A stretch of 28,135 nucleotides of DNA from Silene noctiflora (lineage: Eukaryota > Streptophyta > Magnoliopsida > Caryophyllales > Caryophyllaceae), in contig VHZZ01010499.1 in NCBI GenBank assembly GCA_009801015.1, positions 3,691 through 31,825 of the forward strand, written 5' to 3'. Within the stretch, counting starts at the first letter, position 1; each line of letters begins with the position of its first letter. This document shows positions 21,101-28,039 of this stretch, piece after piece. The notes below the pieces were generated by a model. It saw only the letters and a list, made by a program, of their open reading frames with translations. It made no database searches and had not been told where the DNA came from. The position numbers and the translations under genes are program-made.

Positions 21101-21533
21101 ACAGGGTTAGAGCTGAGAACTAAACAATTTTTTTTCTTTTTGTATCGCTTGTTAGTATACTCCCTCTAATTCATAAAAATTTTCCTCTCTTATTTTACTG
21201 GTTCTTAAAACTTCTTATATTAAGTTTACATGCACTTTATAGTTCGAGATAGATCTTATTGTCCTATAATTTAAAAGGGTAAACTGGACCACTTGCACTT
21301 TCACACCCTATTTTCATCGCCTTTTTGGTAACCATTGTGCCATCGTTGAAGTTGGAGAGTTTGTATGAATCGAGGGAGTAAACCCTTACTTCTTGTCTAT
21401 GTTTTGCAGCATTCCATTTTCTGTGGATGACATATCGAAATCCATGGATAAAATCGACATTGCAGATGTCGAACCACCATCTCTTATCCGTGATAACTCT
21501 GGATTCAGCTTCTTGTTGCCTCGTGCTGACTAA
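3115..21533 (+). CDS. XI-2: Class XI myosin heavy chain (XI-2/MYA2 clade), 38 coding exons
   Basis: Unconventional plant myosin that moves along actin and carries organelles (in this clade Golgi, peroxisomes and vesicles) during cytoplasmic streaming. Splicing 38 GT-AG exons gives exactly 4599 nt: 1532 residues plus TAA at 21531-21533, no frame break, against about 1505-1520 in Arabidopsis relatives. Order: SH3-like N-terminus with [10 protein letters not shown], motor to about residue 740 (P-loop GESGAGKT 156-163, switch I NNNSSRFGKF 209-218, switch [10 protein letters not shown] 434-441), six IQ motifs about 742-883, coiled coil about 884-1074, then a globular cargo tail with DIL domain to the end. 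[20 protein letters not shown] and the C-terminal FSFLLP fit MYA2/XI-2 rather than MYA1. All nucleotide-binding residues are present, so it should be functional. The only doubtful point is exon 1, which supplies just the start codon. Confidence 0.95.
3118..3958 (+). other. Myosin intron 1 with a duplicated 28-mer
   Basis: 841-nt intron in phase 0 directly after the start codon, GTAATT...TGATGCAG. It carries an exact 28-bp direct repeat at 3754-3781 and 3879-3906 that begins GACACGCTCCCGTGTTGGAC. Each copy has an internal inverted pair, GACACG...CGTGTT. First introns near plant start codons often enhance expression; nothing here proves that. Confidence 0.6.
4088..4654 (+). other. Myosin intron 2, nothing recognised
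   Basis: 567-nt T-rich GT-AG intron. No repeats, open frames of interest or transposon ends were seen in it. Confidence 0.5.
7365..7693. mobile_element. Non-autonomous hAT element, 329 bp
   Basis: Starts TAGGGGTGTGCAAAA and ends GGTGCACAGCCCG; the complement of the end, CGGGCTGTGCACC, is an imperfect terminal inverted repeat. Both sides have CCGGTCCGGACCGG-type subterminal repeats, and the middle is AT-rich. The 8 bp on either side, CCGCCAGC (7357-7364) and GCGCCAGC (7694-7701), match at 7 of 8, as expected for the 8-bp target duplication of hAT elements. It is too short to encode a transposase. Open frames inside it are repeat artefacts. Confidence 0.75.
8128..8176. repeat. Perfect 13-bp inverted repeat (hairpin)
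   Basis: CAGATACACAAAT (8128-8140) and ATTTGTGTATCTG (8164-8176) are exactly complementary, with a 23-base AT-rich loop. It lies near the right end of the GC-rich insertion in intron 11. It could be a subterminal hairpin of that element; no function can be read from it. Confidence 0.6.
9028..9540. repeat. Diverged duplication with an LTR-like middle
   Basis: TTACAGATTTGGGGCATC occurs at about 9035-9052 and again at about 9513-9530, with related flanks. A second pair, about 48 bp, starts CTCCTTATG and ends TTCATG.TT.AAC (about 9110-9155 and 9463-9507). Between them are GAGTGTCCCACATTGAC (about 9351-9367) and TTTATAA, motifs often met in short plant solo LTRs and similar repeats. The ends are not clear, so no class is given. 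Confidence 0.4.
9795..10352. mobile_element. Non-autonomous hAT element with perfect 8-bp target duplication
   Basis: Starts TAGACCTGTCAAA and ends TTTGACATGTCTA: a 13-bp terminal inverted repeat with one mismatch. The flanking octamer TGCTAAAT is identical at 9787-9794 and 10353-10360. Both subterminal regions are packed with GACCCG/CGGGTC repeats, in inverted sense at the two ends, around a very AT-rich core. The N gap 10099-10225 lies in this core, so the true length is uncertain. It has no coding capacity in the visible part. It sits in myosin intron 13. Confidence 0.85.
10099..10225. other. Assembly gap (N)
   Basis: 127 unresolved bases in the AT-rich core of a hAT element with inverted GACCCG arrays. 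Such self-complementary sequence is hard to assemble, and the gap size may be nominal. Confidence 0.95.
10421..10486 (+). repeat. Weak SINE/tRNA-like stretch
   Basis: AGTGGCTCAATGGCTCCC resembles an RNA polymerase III A box (TRGCNNAGTGG type), and GGGTTTGGATATTC about 40 bases later resembles a B box (GGTTCGAANCC). Spacing fits a tRNA-derived SINE head, but the match is partial and no tail or target duplication was found. Confidence 0.2.
11103..11366 (-). mobile_element. Purine/pyrimidine-rich MITE, copy 1 (upstream of exon 14)
   Basis: Left end TCTTTGTTTGGAGAG and right end GTATCCAAACACAGCC are inverted relatives of the ends of copy 2 at 11588-11823. On this strand it has a long CT tract (about 11265-11345, CCTCC/CCCTTCC repeats). 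Its complement shares with copy 2 the order TGTTTGGATAC-AAAA-GGAGG-tract and TTTTTCC-TATTTT. It is therefore the same family in opposite orientation. Target duplications are not certain. Confidence 0.6.
11588..11823 (+). mobile_element. Purine/pyrimidine-rich MITE, copy 2 (downstream of exon 14)
   Basis: Starts CGCCTTGTTTGGATACC and ends CTATCTAAACAAGGCC: inverted ends of about 12-14 bp with one mismatch. A GA tract (about 11606-11690) follows the left end and a CT-rich stretch precedes the right end. Ends of the GCCTTGTTTGG type are common in plant MITEs; the superfamily cannot be settled because a 3-bp TTA/TAA duplication is only approximate here. It lies in intron 14, 92 bases after exon 14. 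Confidence 0.6.
13321..14748 (+). other. Myosin exons 20-22: lever arm with six IQ motifs
   Basis: Exons 13321-13498, 14330-14535 and 14629-14748. They encode six consecutive calmodulin/light-chain sites: [29 protein letters not shown]..., [54 protein letters not shown] and [18 protein letters not shown]. Six IQ motifs is the standard number for plant class XI and sets the long (about 35 nm) step. Motifs 4 and 6 have Leu-Gln and Ala-Gln in place of Ile-Gln, as is common in this class. Confidence 0.92.
13499..14329 (+). other. Myosin intron 20, nothing firm
   Basis: 831 nt. Around 14030-14180 it has several GTGTCGGACACG-like palindromic words (GTGTCGGACACGACACCG, GTGTTGGACACAGGACAG), a style also seen in the intron 1 repeat. 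No complete element could be delimited. Confidence 0.4.
14749..15526 (+). other. Myosin intron 22, nothing recognised
   Basis: 778-nt AT-rich GT-AG intron between the last IQ motif and the coiled coil. No element ends, repeats or credible open frames. Confidence 0.45.
15527..17514 (+). other. Myosin exons 23-26: coiled-coil dimerisation region
   Basis: Exons 15527-15625, 15823-16044, 16235-16374 and 17403-17514. The product starts [20 protein letters not shown] and is rich in Glu, Lys, Gln and Leu with heptad-like spacing. The family landmarks [20 protein letters not shown] and [20 protein letters not shown] are both present. The 1028-nt intron 16375-17402 contains no recognised element; 15626-15822 ends with a 22-T run before its acceptor. 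Confidence 0.9.
16375..17402 (+). other. Myosin intron 25, nothing recognised
   Basis: 1028-nt intron inside the coiled-coil region. AT-rich with several T runs. No transposon ends or repeats stood out. Confidence 0.45.
20360..20450. mobile_element. Stowaway-like MITE, 91 bp
   Basis: Left end CTCTATCCATTCAAATCCA and the complement of the right end GTCCCTCCATTCAAATCCA form a long inverted repeat with two or three mismatches; GGTGTCC/GGACATT extends it. TA lies on both sides (20358-20359 and 20451-20452), the target duplication of Tc1/mariner-derived Stowaway elements, which also start CTCCCTCC. Confidence 0.65.
21160..21378. mobile_element. Stowaway MITE, 219 bp
   Basis: Starts CTCCCTCTAATTCATAAA and ends TTTGTATGAATCGAGGGAG, whose complement CTCCCTCGATTCATACAAA is a 19-bp inverted partner with two mismatches. 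TA flanks both sides (21158-21159 and 21379-21380). Start, size and duplication are all typical of Stowaway. Its right end is 31 bases from exon 38, so the branch point of that splice may lie in the transposon. Confidence 0.8.
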
Positions 21534-22113
21534 ATGCGGTCACCTGTATGAGTTCACAAGGCTTTGCTGGCATCTTCTTGAATATAATCCAAACCCGCCT
21601 CAAAATGACATTGGTAAAGAACAATGAGGTTGATTCGACATTTTTCTTGGTAGGTTTAGTCTAGAGTTTGCTCTGGTTAAATTTTTGTTAGCAAGTTACC
21701 TAGAATGTATGTGACCTCCGTTGGCCACCTACGATAGGTGGTGGGTAGCAAATCAAAGTATATCGCCTTAGTTCTTAAAGTGGATTTAAGCTAGTAGATC
21801 GCTAGCTTTCATATTAACCAGCTCTCGATGCGTTTAGTTGTACATTTCTGTTTATTAAAACTTGGGCTATCATAGACAAAATTTAGAATTTCTTCTAACA
21901 CCATAGAATACAAGTGTTCGCATTTTATTATTTAAGCAAGAAGGGTTCAACCTGGTGCAAGGTTTCTTGCATGTTCAGATTGTGTTCAGACTTTAGAAGA
22001 CAAGTGTTGGCATTTTATTATTTAAACAATATATTATGGAACTTGCAAGTCATTTTTATTGTAATTTGTAACCGATGGTCTAACTTCTGATTTTGTGCAT
22101 ATCCTTTTTGAAA
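21534..22113 (+). other. Myosin 3' flank, including the likely 3' UTR
   Basis: No coding sequence. The 3' UTR must start at 21534, but no single AATAAA signal stands out; AT-rich stretches near 21850 and 22040 are candidates for the end. A diverged 36-bp direct repeat with few mismatches is present: 21904-21939 and 21994-22029, both starting TAGAA.ACAAGTGTT.GCAT. Confidence 0.5.
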
Positions 22114-22249
22114 AATGAGTTGGCGTCACCGGTGGCACCCAATCTCGGCGTCACTCTCTCACATGCAATAAGTGGGGACCCCTACAATAATGGATGCATG
22201 TGAGAGGGTGACACTCAAACTCGACGCCACCCGGTGACGCCTTATCATT
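22114..22249. mobile_element. Foldback MITE of about 120-136 bp
   Basis: Left arm AATGAGTTGGCGTCACCGG..., continuing to CTCTCACATGCA at about 22171, is the inverse of the right arm TGCATGTGAGAGGGTGAC...GGTGACGCC at about 22193-22241. Some 45 bp on each side can pair at roughly 80 percent, with a loop of about 20 bases. GGCGTCACC / GGTGACGCC (22122-22130, 22233-22241) are exact. The element class is not clear because no sure target duplication is visible. Confidence 0.6.
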
Positions 22250-22381
22250 ATCCATCGTTTTTAGTAGTTCAGGTATGTCGTGTGTAATGGTGTAGGAATT
22301 TTCGAGTTCAATATATGTATATGTAGTGAATTAAAACTGACTGTCACGTCTTTACTTTTTGATGTAGCGGAATAAAATGTG

Positions 22382-22419
22382 TGCCACTTAGCGCCCGTGC
22401 GATAGAATGCTAAGTGGCA
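22382..22419. repeat. Perfect 11-bp stem-loop
   Basis: TGCCACTTAGC (22382-22392) and GCTAAGTGGCA (22409-22419) are exactly complementary around a 16-base loop containing GCCCGTGCGATAG. It may be a transposon subterminal hairpin. Nothing around it points to an RNA gene. Confidence 0.6.
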
Positions 22420-22709
22420 ACTCTTGAAAAAGAACGTAATATATTACTTAGGACATGCATGTATTTCGTTGATAATATTATGAGATAATGTACAAATATA
22501 TGTTCTCCCAATAGAATGATGTTACAAATATGAATCTTGAATATTACAAGGACACTTGATTATCTGTAATTGTATAAATGTTTTAATGAATACAAATGAT
22601 GGTCTAAGGTCCCTATTTATAGATTTCCTAAATGGGTAATTGTGGTTGTGGGTGAAGAGGTGTCTTTGGCACCCGTTGAATTTTGGCGCCAAATCTTTGG
22701 CCTTTTTTC

Positions 22710-22742
<33 letters not shown>
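22420..22742 (-). repeat. LTR-like debris, minus orientation, with a 29-T run
   Basis: On the minus strand CTATAAATAGGGACC (around 22610-22624) looks like the TATA region of a plant LTR and is followed by AT-rich, U5-like sequence toward 22450. The plus-strand 29-T run at 22714-22742 would be upstream of it. No polymerase coding sequence or definite LTR ends were found, so a solo LTR fragment is only one reading. Confidence 0.25.
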
Positions 22743-23076
22743 CCACGACTTCGAGTAATTTCTTCTTGGAACAATCTCTTGCAAAGTGTGGACCATTGCG
22801 TATAAAATACAAAATTGCTATATGACGCCCCCTATTTTGTTAATTTATTCCAACTTTGCCCTTAAACATGTAAATTAATTTTAGTAAAATTAAATAGTGT
22901 TTAATTGTAAATGTATTTTTGAGACGGTTACTAACGTTAGTAGACGGTTTCTAAAAGACGTGTACTCATTTATTCAAACTTTTACCTAATTACCTCTAAT
23001 ATTAAAATTTACTCTAAAAACCTTGACTTAACCTTTAAAAATTAGTCAAACATTTTTTTTTACCGTTTAGTAAAAT
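22743..23076. other. AT-rich region upstream of the MULE transposase
   Basis: No gene. The composition becomes strongly AT-rich after about 22825 (GACGCCCCCTATTTTGTTAA), a possible left end of the MULE, but its right-hand inverted partner is not in view. Two nearly identical words, GAGACGGTTACTAACG and TAGACGGTTTCTAAAAG, lie at 22920-22956. Confidence 0.35.
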
Positions 23077-23316
23077 ATGAATCCCGACGACGATCCCGCT
23101 AATGTATTTTTTAACTATTTATTTACTCCCGATAACGGTCAAGGTTCCCAATTTAACAACGAATATAATGTTAATCAACATTATTGTTTTGATAATGAAC
23201 GTTATTTTGATTCTACGGGAAGTGGTTATGAATGTAATACTAACGACAACAATGAAGATTATGATGACGACGAGAATTTCAATAATGAACAATCACAAAC
23301 AAATGCGACGGAAAAG

Positions 23317-23701
23317 GTAAATTTCTTTTTTTGTTGTTAATAATAATGTGTTAATTCTACCGTAAGAAAAAAGTGTTAATACTAGCGTAAGAAAGAAGGA
23401 CAACTCTTGTGAAAAACACGACAACACCATGACCATGCCGTGTAAAATACACACCCCTACCACGGTAATGCCGTGTTTTTTACACGACTAAACCATGGTA
23501 GTGTCGTGTGTTTTACACGACCTGACCACGGTACTGCCGTGTATTTCACACGTCCCAACCATGGTGCAGCCGTGTTTTTCACACGACCTGACAACGGCAC
23601 TGCCGTGTATTTCACACGCCCCAACCATGGTACAGCCGTGTTTTTCACAAGACCTGGCCACGGTATGGTCGTGTATTTCACATGCCTTGTCCATTTCGTT
23701 T

Positions 23702-23740
<39 letters not shown>

Positions 23741-23781
23741 TAGTTAATAGTAATCATATTTCACGTAAACATTATTTTTAG
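23317..23781 (+). other. Intron 1 of the transposase, with minisatellite and 37-T run
   Basis: Donor GTAAATTTC directly after the ACG GAA AAG codons, acceptor TTATTTTTAG before GAATCGTTC. Phase 0 joins two acidic stretches. The intron contains the 33-bp array (23417-23680) and a 37-base T run (23703-23739) that could act as its polypyrimidine tract. Confidence 0.65.
23417..23680. repeat. 33-bp minisatellite, 8 copies
   Basis: Units begin at 23417, 23450, 23483, 23516, 23549, 23582, 23615 and 23648, exactly 33 bases apart with no indels, plus a few bases of a ninth. Model: CACGACCTGACCACGGTACT then GCCGTGTATTTCA. Units 4, 6 and 8 resemble each other (GACCTG.CCACGG) and so do 5 and 7 (CCCAACCATGG), so the later part is a 66-bp alternating pattern. 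Each unit has an inverted CACGG...CCGTG pair. Because 33 is divisible by 3 and stops are absent in several frames, it produces long open frames on both strands that are not genes. Confidence 0.9.
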
Positions 23782-26450
23782 GAATCGTTCGAAGCCCCGG
23801 TTGAAAACGTTGAAGACTATAGAAATTATTTTGTCTTTGAAAATGCGTTTAACTCATTTGAAGATGCATTTGATCAGTCAAATGAAGTTGCTTATAATTT
23901 GGGTTTCCACTTGGTAAAAGTTGAGTATCAAATGAAGCACTATCCTCCGTTTAAAGTCGTCATGTGTGAGCGTCATGGAAAGTTCACTAGTAGGGCTATT
24001 GACCCTTCAAACCCGCAAAGGAAAACCTCCACAAAGCGGTTTGAATGTCCATTTGAGTTAAGGATGGTTAATGTTAGTGAAGGTTCTTGGGAAGTAAAAC
24101 CGAGGTGTGGTACACACAATCACAAATTTGGAAGCTTTCTTGAGGGTCATAGACGCCGAGCTAAGTTTGATGAAGAGCAAAAAAGTTTTCTTAAAGGATT
24201 ATGGGAATCTCAAATGAAACCCGGGAAGGTTAAATTTGCTTTTACACGTAAGTATCCCGATCAACCGACCCCTGTGATTAAACAAATATATAATCAAAAT
24301 GCACATTTTAGTGCTATGTGTAGAGAGGGTCGAAATAGTATACAATATATGTTGCATCTAGCGGGTGAAGTAGACTATTTTCGAGAATATTTGTCAAATG
24401 AAGACATAAAAGCTCCCACAAATGTTTTTATGGCTCATCCCGAGGCGGTTAAAATGTTTAAAACGTGGCCTTATGTCGTATTGATCGATTCTACATATAA
24501 GACAAATAAGTATGACCTTATATTGGTTGAATGCGTAGGCTTGACACCAACGGATAATAGTTTTCTTATAGGTTATGTTTTAATCAAATTGGAGGATGAA
24601 GTCGGTTATACATGGGTGTTGAAAATGTTAAGGTCATTATTGGGAGAAGATGTTCAACCAAATGTCATTGTCACCGATCACGAGGCCGGGTTAATGAAGG
24701 CAATTCCAACGGTTTATGGCACATTTACAACACAGTTGAAGCGTATGCAACTAATTTGGAAGGTGGCATTTTCGGTAAATCCGTAGCTCATGGGGCGTGG
24801 AAAGAAGTTGTAGAGGCTAATTCCTGGGACGAATGTAAAAAACAATGGGCATAACTTAAAAAAAAAAATACAAAAAGCGTCCTCGTCTAATTAAATACCT
24901 TGAAGACACTTGGTGGAAACATATAGAAAAGTTTGGAAAATGTTATACTAATTTGGTAACACATTTTGGTAACGCGTCTACCTCTAGGGTTGAGTCGACA
25001 CATGTGGTTTTGAAAATGTGGATAGGTTCGGCTTCAGTTACCTTGGATAGTTTGTGGAAACGGGCTGATGTAATGATGCAAGGTCAAAACATTGAAATTA
25101 GAAAGGCATTGGAAAATTCTATATGTAAGACAATTGTCTCAAACTTGTTTCACGACAGCATTTTTTCAATGTTGAAAGGTAGGGTTTCGGTGAAAGCAAT
25201 TTTAGCAATGCAAGTTGAGTTTGTGGAAGGCACCAAGATGGGTATTGATTTGTGGAGCGATTGCCAATGCACTATGGTATCTAGTCATGGGCTTTTGTGT
25301 GCTTGTATGTTACATAAAATTAAGGAAGACGATGGCAAAATTCATGTAGATATGATTCATAAATTTTGGTGTAGTTTGGTTTATATTGATTCTAACCATT
25401 GCCGTACAAGACAGAAGGATGTGTTGGAGGGAATGTTTGATGAAATTCGGAGGGCCACTCCTTCATTACAGAGGAGTATTATTGAGTCATTATATGACAA
25501 ACTACATCCCGATAATGAAGTTGTTGAGGAACCCGAAGTTGCAGAAACATGGCGTGGTCGACCTAAGAAGTCTAATACCCGTAATAAATCTAGTGTGGAG
25601 CATGTACGACGTAGGAATCCCATTCCGAGTAACACTACAAGTACCGATGGTTCAGGTTAAAATTATAATTTTAATAACTTCCTATAAATTAATAGTATGC
25701 TTTATATATCTAACTAATTGTTTGTTATGTAGGGTATGGACCACCGCTTGACGTTAATTGGGATCGCATAAGTGACATCAAGTTTTCGTAGTTGTATAAA
25801 TACATACTGTAGACAAACCCTGATTATTTTGCAGGTATTTTTGACCCAAATGGAGATGGGCATTGCGGATTTCGGGTTATGTCACGCGCAAAAACAGGTA
25901 ATGAAAAAAATTGGTGTAAAATGCGGCTTGCAGCAATAAACATGTTACGGGACCCGATATTTGTGGCTTTTTGCTTTGGTGACGTATATGGAACTTGTAA
26001 ACGTTTGCAATGGTAGAAACCCACAGGATGTCCAGAACAATATTGGATGGAAAATTGGGATTTGTTTACGTTTGCCACGCTTTTTAACTACACAATATGT
26101 TGCGTGTGTATAACGTACGACAAATATGAAACACCTGAGTCTGCTACTTGGGAGAATTGCTTTACCTACCTACCTTTAAAGGTTGACCCCGTTGTTAGGG
26201 AACCGTCTGGTATTCTATGGATCGGCTTTACAGGTAATCATCGGTTTCGGTTACGTATGCATGATGATTGTCCTATGCCTCCAGTACACCGCATGTGAGG
26301 AAATAACCATCACTCCAGTGTTGATCACTACGAAGAAATGTACACAGAAAGGTTAATGCATTGGTTTCAATATGTACATGCTGATAATTTACCACAATGT
26401 CGTAACCGTAGGCGGTAATATTTAATGATCGTAACTACGTAATGTTTTTT

Positions 26451-26849
26451 AGCGTTGTAATTGTGTAACGTATTTTTAGTTTTTTTCCGTAGTAATTGTG
26501 TAACGTATTTTTAGTTTTTTTCGTAGTAATTGTGTAACGTATTGTTTTTTTTTTTCCGTAGTAATTGTGTAACGTATTGTTATTTTTTTTCGTAGTAATT
26601 GCGTAACGTATTTTTAGTTTTTTTTCGTAGTAATTGTGTAACGTATTGTTATTTTTTTTTCGTATTAATTGTGTAACGTATTGTTAGTTTTTTTTCGTTG
26701 TAGTTGTGTAACGTATCTTTATTTTTTTTCGTAGTAATTGTGTAACGTATTGTTATTTTTTTCGTAGTAATTGTGTAACGTATTGTTATTTTTTTTCGTA
26801 GTAATTGTGTAAAGTATTGTTATTTTTTTCGTAGTAATTGTGCAACGTG
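26451..26849. repeat. ~34-bp minisatellite, 12 copies
   Basis: Unit TCGTAGTAATTGTGTAACG then TATTGTTATTTTTTT, about 32-37 bp because the T run varies in length. Twelve copies, with single-base variants such as GCGTAACG (copy 5), TATTAATT (7), GTAAAG (11) and GCAACGTGG (12, last). It begins about 30 bases after the transposase stop and ends before the 3' flank of the convergent PMD pseudogene. It is an unusual spacer between two genes pointing at each other. Confidence 0.85.
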
Positions 26850-27028
26850 GTAAAACATAAATTAACGTAGTAAACATGTCAAAACAAATGTCCTAACAAA
26901 TGTCCAACAACATAAAACTAATCCAACAAATTAAAAGTAGATGTCCAACAACATAAACCAAATCCAGCAACATAAACCAAATCCAACAAACTAATTTAGT
27001 CGAACAACATAAAACAAATCCAACACAT
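26850..27028 (-). repeat. A-rich short repeats, likely 3' flank of the PMD gene
   Basis: Degenerate copies of CCAACAACATAAA and CCAAATCCAACAA (at least five, about 26900-27025). They lie just downstream of the PMD stop on the minus strand and may be its 3' UTR. Open frames here give low-complexity peptides and are ignored. Confidence 0.5.
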
Positions 27029-27257
27029 TTAGGGTTCTTCATCATCAGCTGCTGAAACGTCCTCGCCTCTACTACGTCCATGGCCACCTCTACTTCTACT
27101 ACCTTCAGCACCTCCTCCTCTACCACCAACACGACCTCTAGCAGAGTAAGCACGAAACTGTGGTTGAATCGTTCTCATAAAATGTTGGAGATCCTGTAGG
27201 TACTCGGGATCGTCGACACTCTCATATTGTGAGAACCTCGTGACGAGATTGCCTCAC

Positions 27258-27515
27258 CTGAAAAAAAAAATTTACAAATACCATAACTTCAATTAAATTT
27301 AGTCCAAGTAAATTGAAATTTAATTTAGTTGAACTAATTAAATAATAACTATTTGATTAGACAAAGCATTCTTAAGACAAAGTAATTTAATTTAGTCGAA
27401 CTAATTAATTAATAACTATCGAAATAATTTTAAATTATTTGTAAATTCAAAGAATTAATAACAAATAAAAGTGTTTAAATACCGTTGCTAAAGAATTAAA
27501 TTTAAATAAACTTAC
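27258..27515 (-). other. PMD gene intron with a 36-bp direct repeat
   Basis: Minus-strand GTAAGT...TTTTTCAG. It contains two near-identical 36-bp copies, 27317-27352 and 27384-27419, both starting AATTTAATTTAGT.GAACTA, with two differences between them. Confidence 0.6.
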
Positions 27516-28001
27516 TGTAGTCGGAAAATAAGACTGTGCTGTAGGCAACTCACCACTCTCATCCGCCACATTCATCAAGTAAGGATGTGAATGTGATTGG
27601 TACCACTCCATGTACCCGTCAACAGTAGCACAAGGTGGGTGAGCTGGAAGTGACAACCGATCAACAATCTTGTGGTCCCGCCAATTAGGCCATGTATGGT
27701 CCAAATATGCACCATTAAAAACTAACTCATAGCCGAGGGACTTCGCGGAACGATGAGCCTTATCCGGAATAGCCATGGGAGAAGGGATAATCTACATGTA
27801 ACTAAATTGTCGAAGACAACGATCCGGCTGATAAGGCTCCAAAATCTCAATGAATCGCAACAAACCCGTGAAAAGACTATGAGGATGCTTGTTCTCGGGG
27901 AATAAGCGATATGGTGTCCAAGATATCAAGTCCCACTGCATCTTATCTATCTGCACTCGATAACCCTTAAGAGCTAATTCATAATCTTGTTTCGCCATCG
28001 A

Positions 28002-28039
28002 GCTAGTAGACCAAAAGACTGCTAGTAGACCAAAAGACT
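28002..28039. repeat. Exact 19-bp tandem duplication
   Basis: GCTAGTAGACCAAAAGACT at 28002-28020 is repeated at once at 28021-28039. In the PMD frame (WSTSS region, minus strand) this adds 19 bases and so shifts the frame. It lies directly beside a likely LTR start. Confidence 0.8.

Larger units (their letters stand above)
20119..21409 (+). other. Myosin intron 37 with two MITEs
   Basis: 1291-nt last intron splitting an AG|C serine codon. It contains a 91-bp and a 219-bp Stowaway-like element; the second ends 31 bases before the acceptor. Between them (about 20453-21157) nothing was recognised. Confidence 0.6.
17600..21533 (+). other. Myosin exons 27-38: globular tail with DIL domain
   Basis: Exons 17600-17641 (42 nt), 17745-17996, 18102-18260, 18385-18591, 18901-19044, 19255-19325, 19405-19504, 19575-19631, 19714-19770, 19862-19942, 20036-20118 and 21410-21533. 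The tail binds cargo receptors and Rab GTPases in the family. Landmarks: [112 protein letters not shown] and the C-terminal FSFLLPRAD. It is complete and in frame. The last intron (20119-21409) is 1291 nt and carries two Stowaway-like MITEs. Confidence 0.92.
23077..26418 (+). pseudogene. MULE transposase with C-terminal OTU domain, decayed
   Basis: Three exons: 23077-23316 (acidic, Asn/Asp-rich), 23782-25655, 25733-26418. Motifs in order: Cys/His zinc-binding region ending CGTHNH (FAR1/WRKY-GCM1 type); DDE residues Asp 24487 (VVLIDSTYKT), Asp 24676 (VIVTDHEAG), Glu 24992 (SRVESTH); SWIM-type finger CQCTMVSSHGLLCACML; RGRPKK AT-hook-like motif at about 25552; OTU cysteine protease domain with GDGHCGFR (Cys 25864) and GNHRFRLRMHDDCPMP (His 26239). 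Lesions: a small deletion/frameshift near 24711, before the LWHIYNT segment; TAA 24852; an 11-A run at 24858-24868 shifting frame; TAG 25789; TAG 25810; TAG 26014; TGA 26296. Homologous sequence resumes in frame after each. The final TAA is 26416-26418. It cannot make the full protein; a short 5' product is possible. Confidence 0.85.

Noticed and set aside
22522-22812. Lysine-rich minus-strand open frame of 96 codons
   Set aside because: The lysines come from a 29-T run on the plus strand, and the flanks look like LTR debris.
23417-23680. CRISPR-like array
   Set aside because: The units are contiguous with no unique spacers, and the genome is a plant's.
23457-23781. Repetitive proteins on both strands (FTRPNHGTAVFF-type and VKYTAVPW-type repeats)
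   Set aside because: They are products of the 33-bp minisatellite, whose unit is divisible by three; the array lies in an intron and ends in a T run.
26893-27153. Hydrophobic/valine-rich minus-strand open frame
   Set aside because: It is the wrong frame of the RGG-rich PMD tail plus low-complexity 3' repeats.
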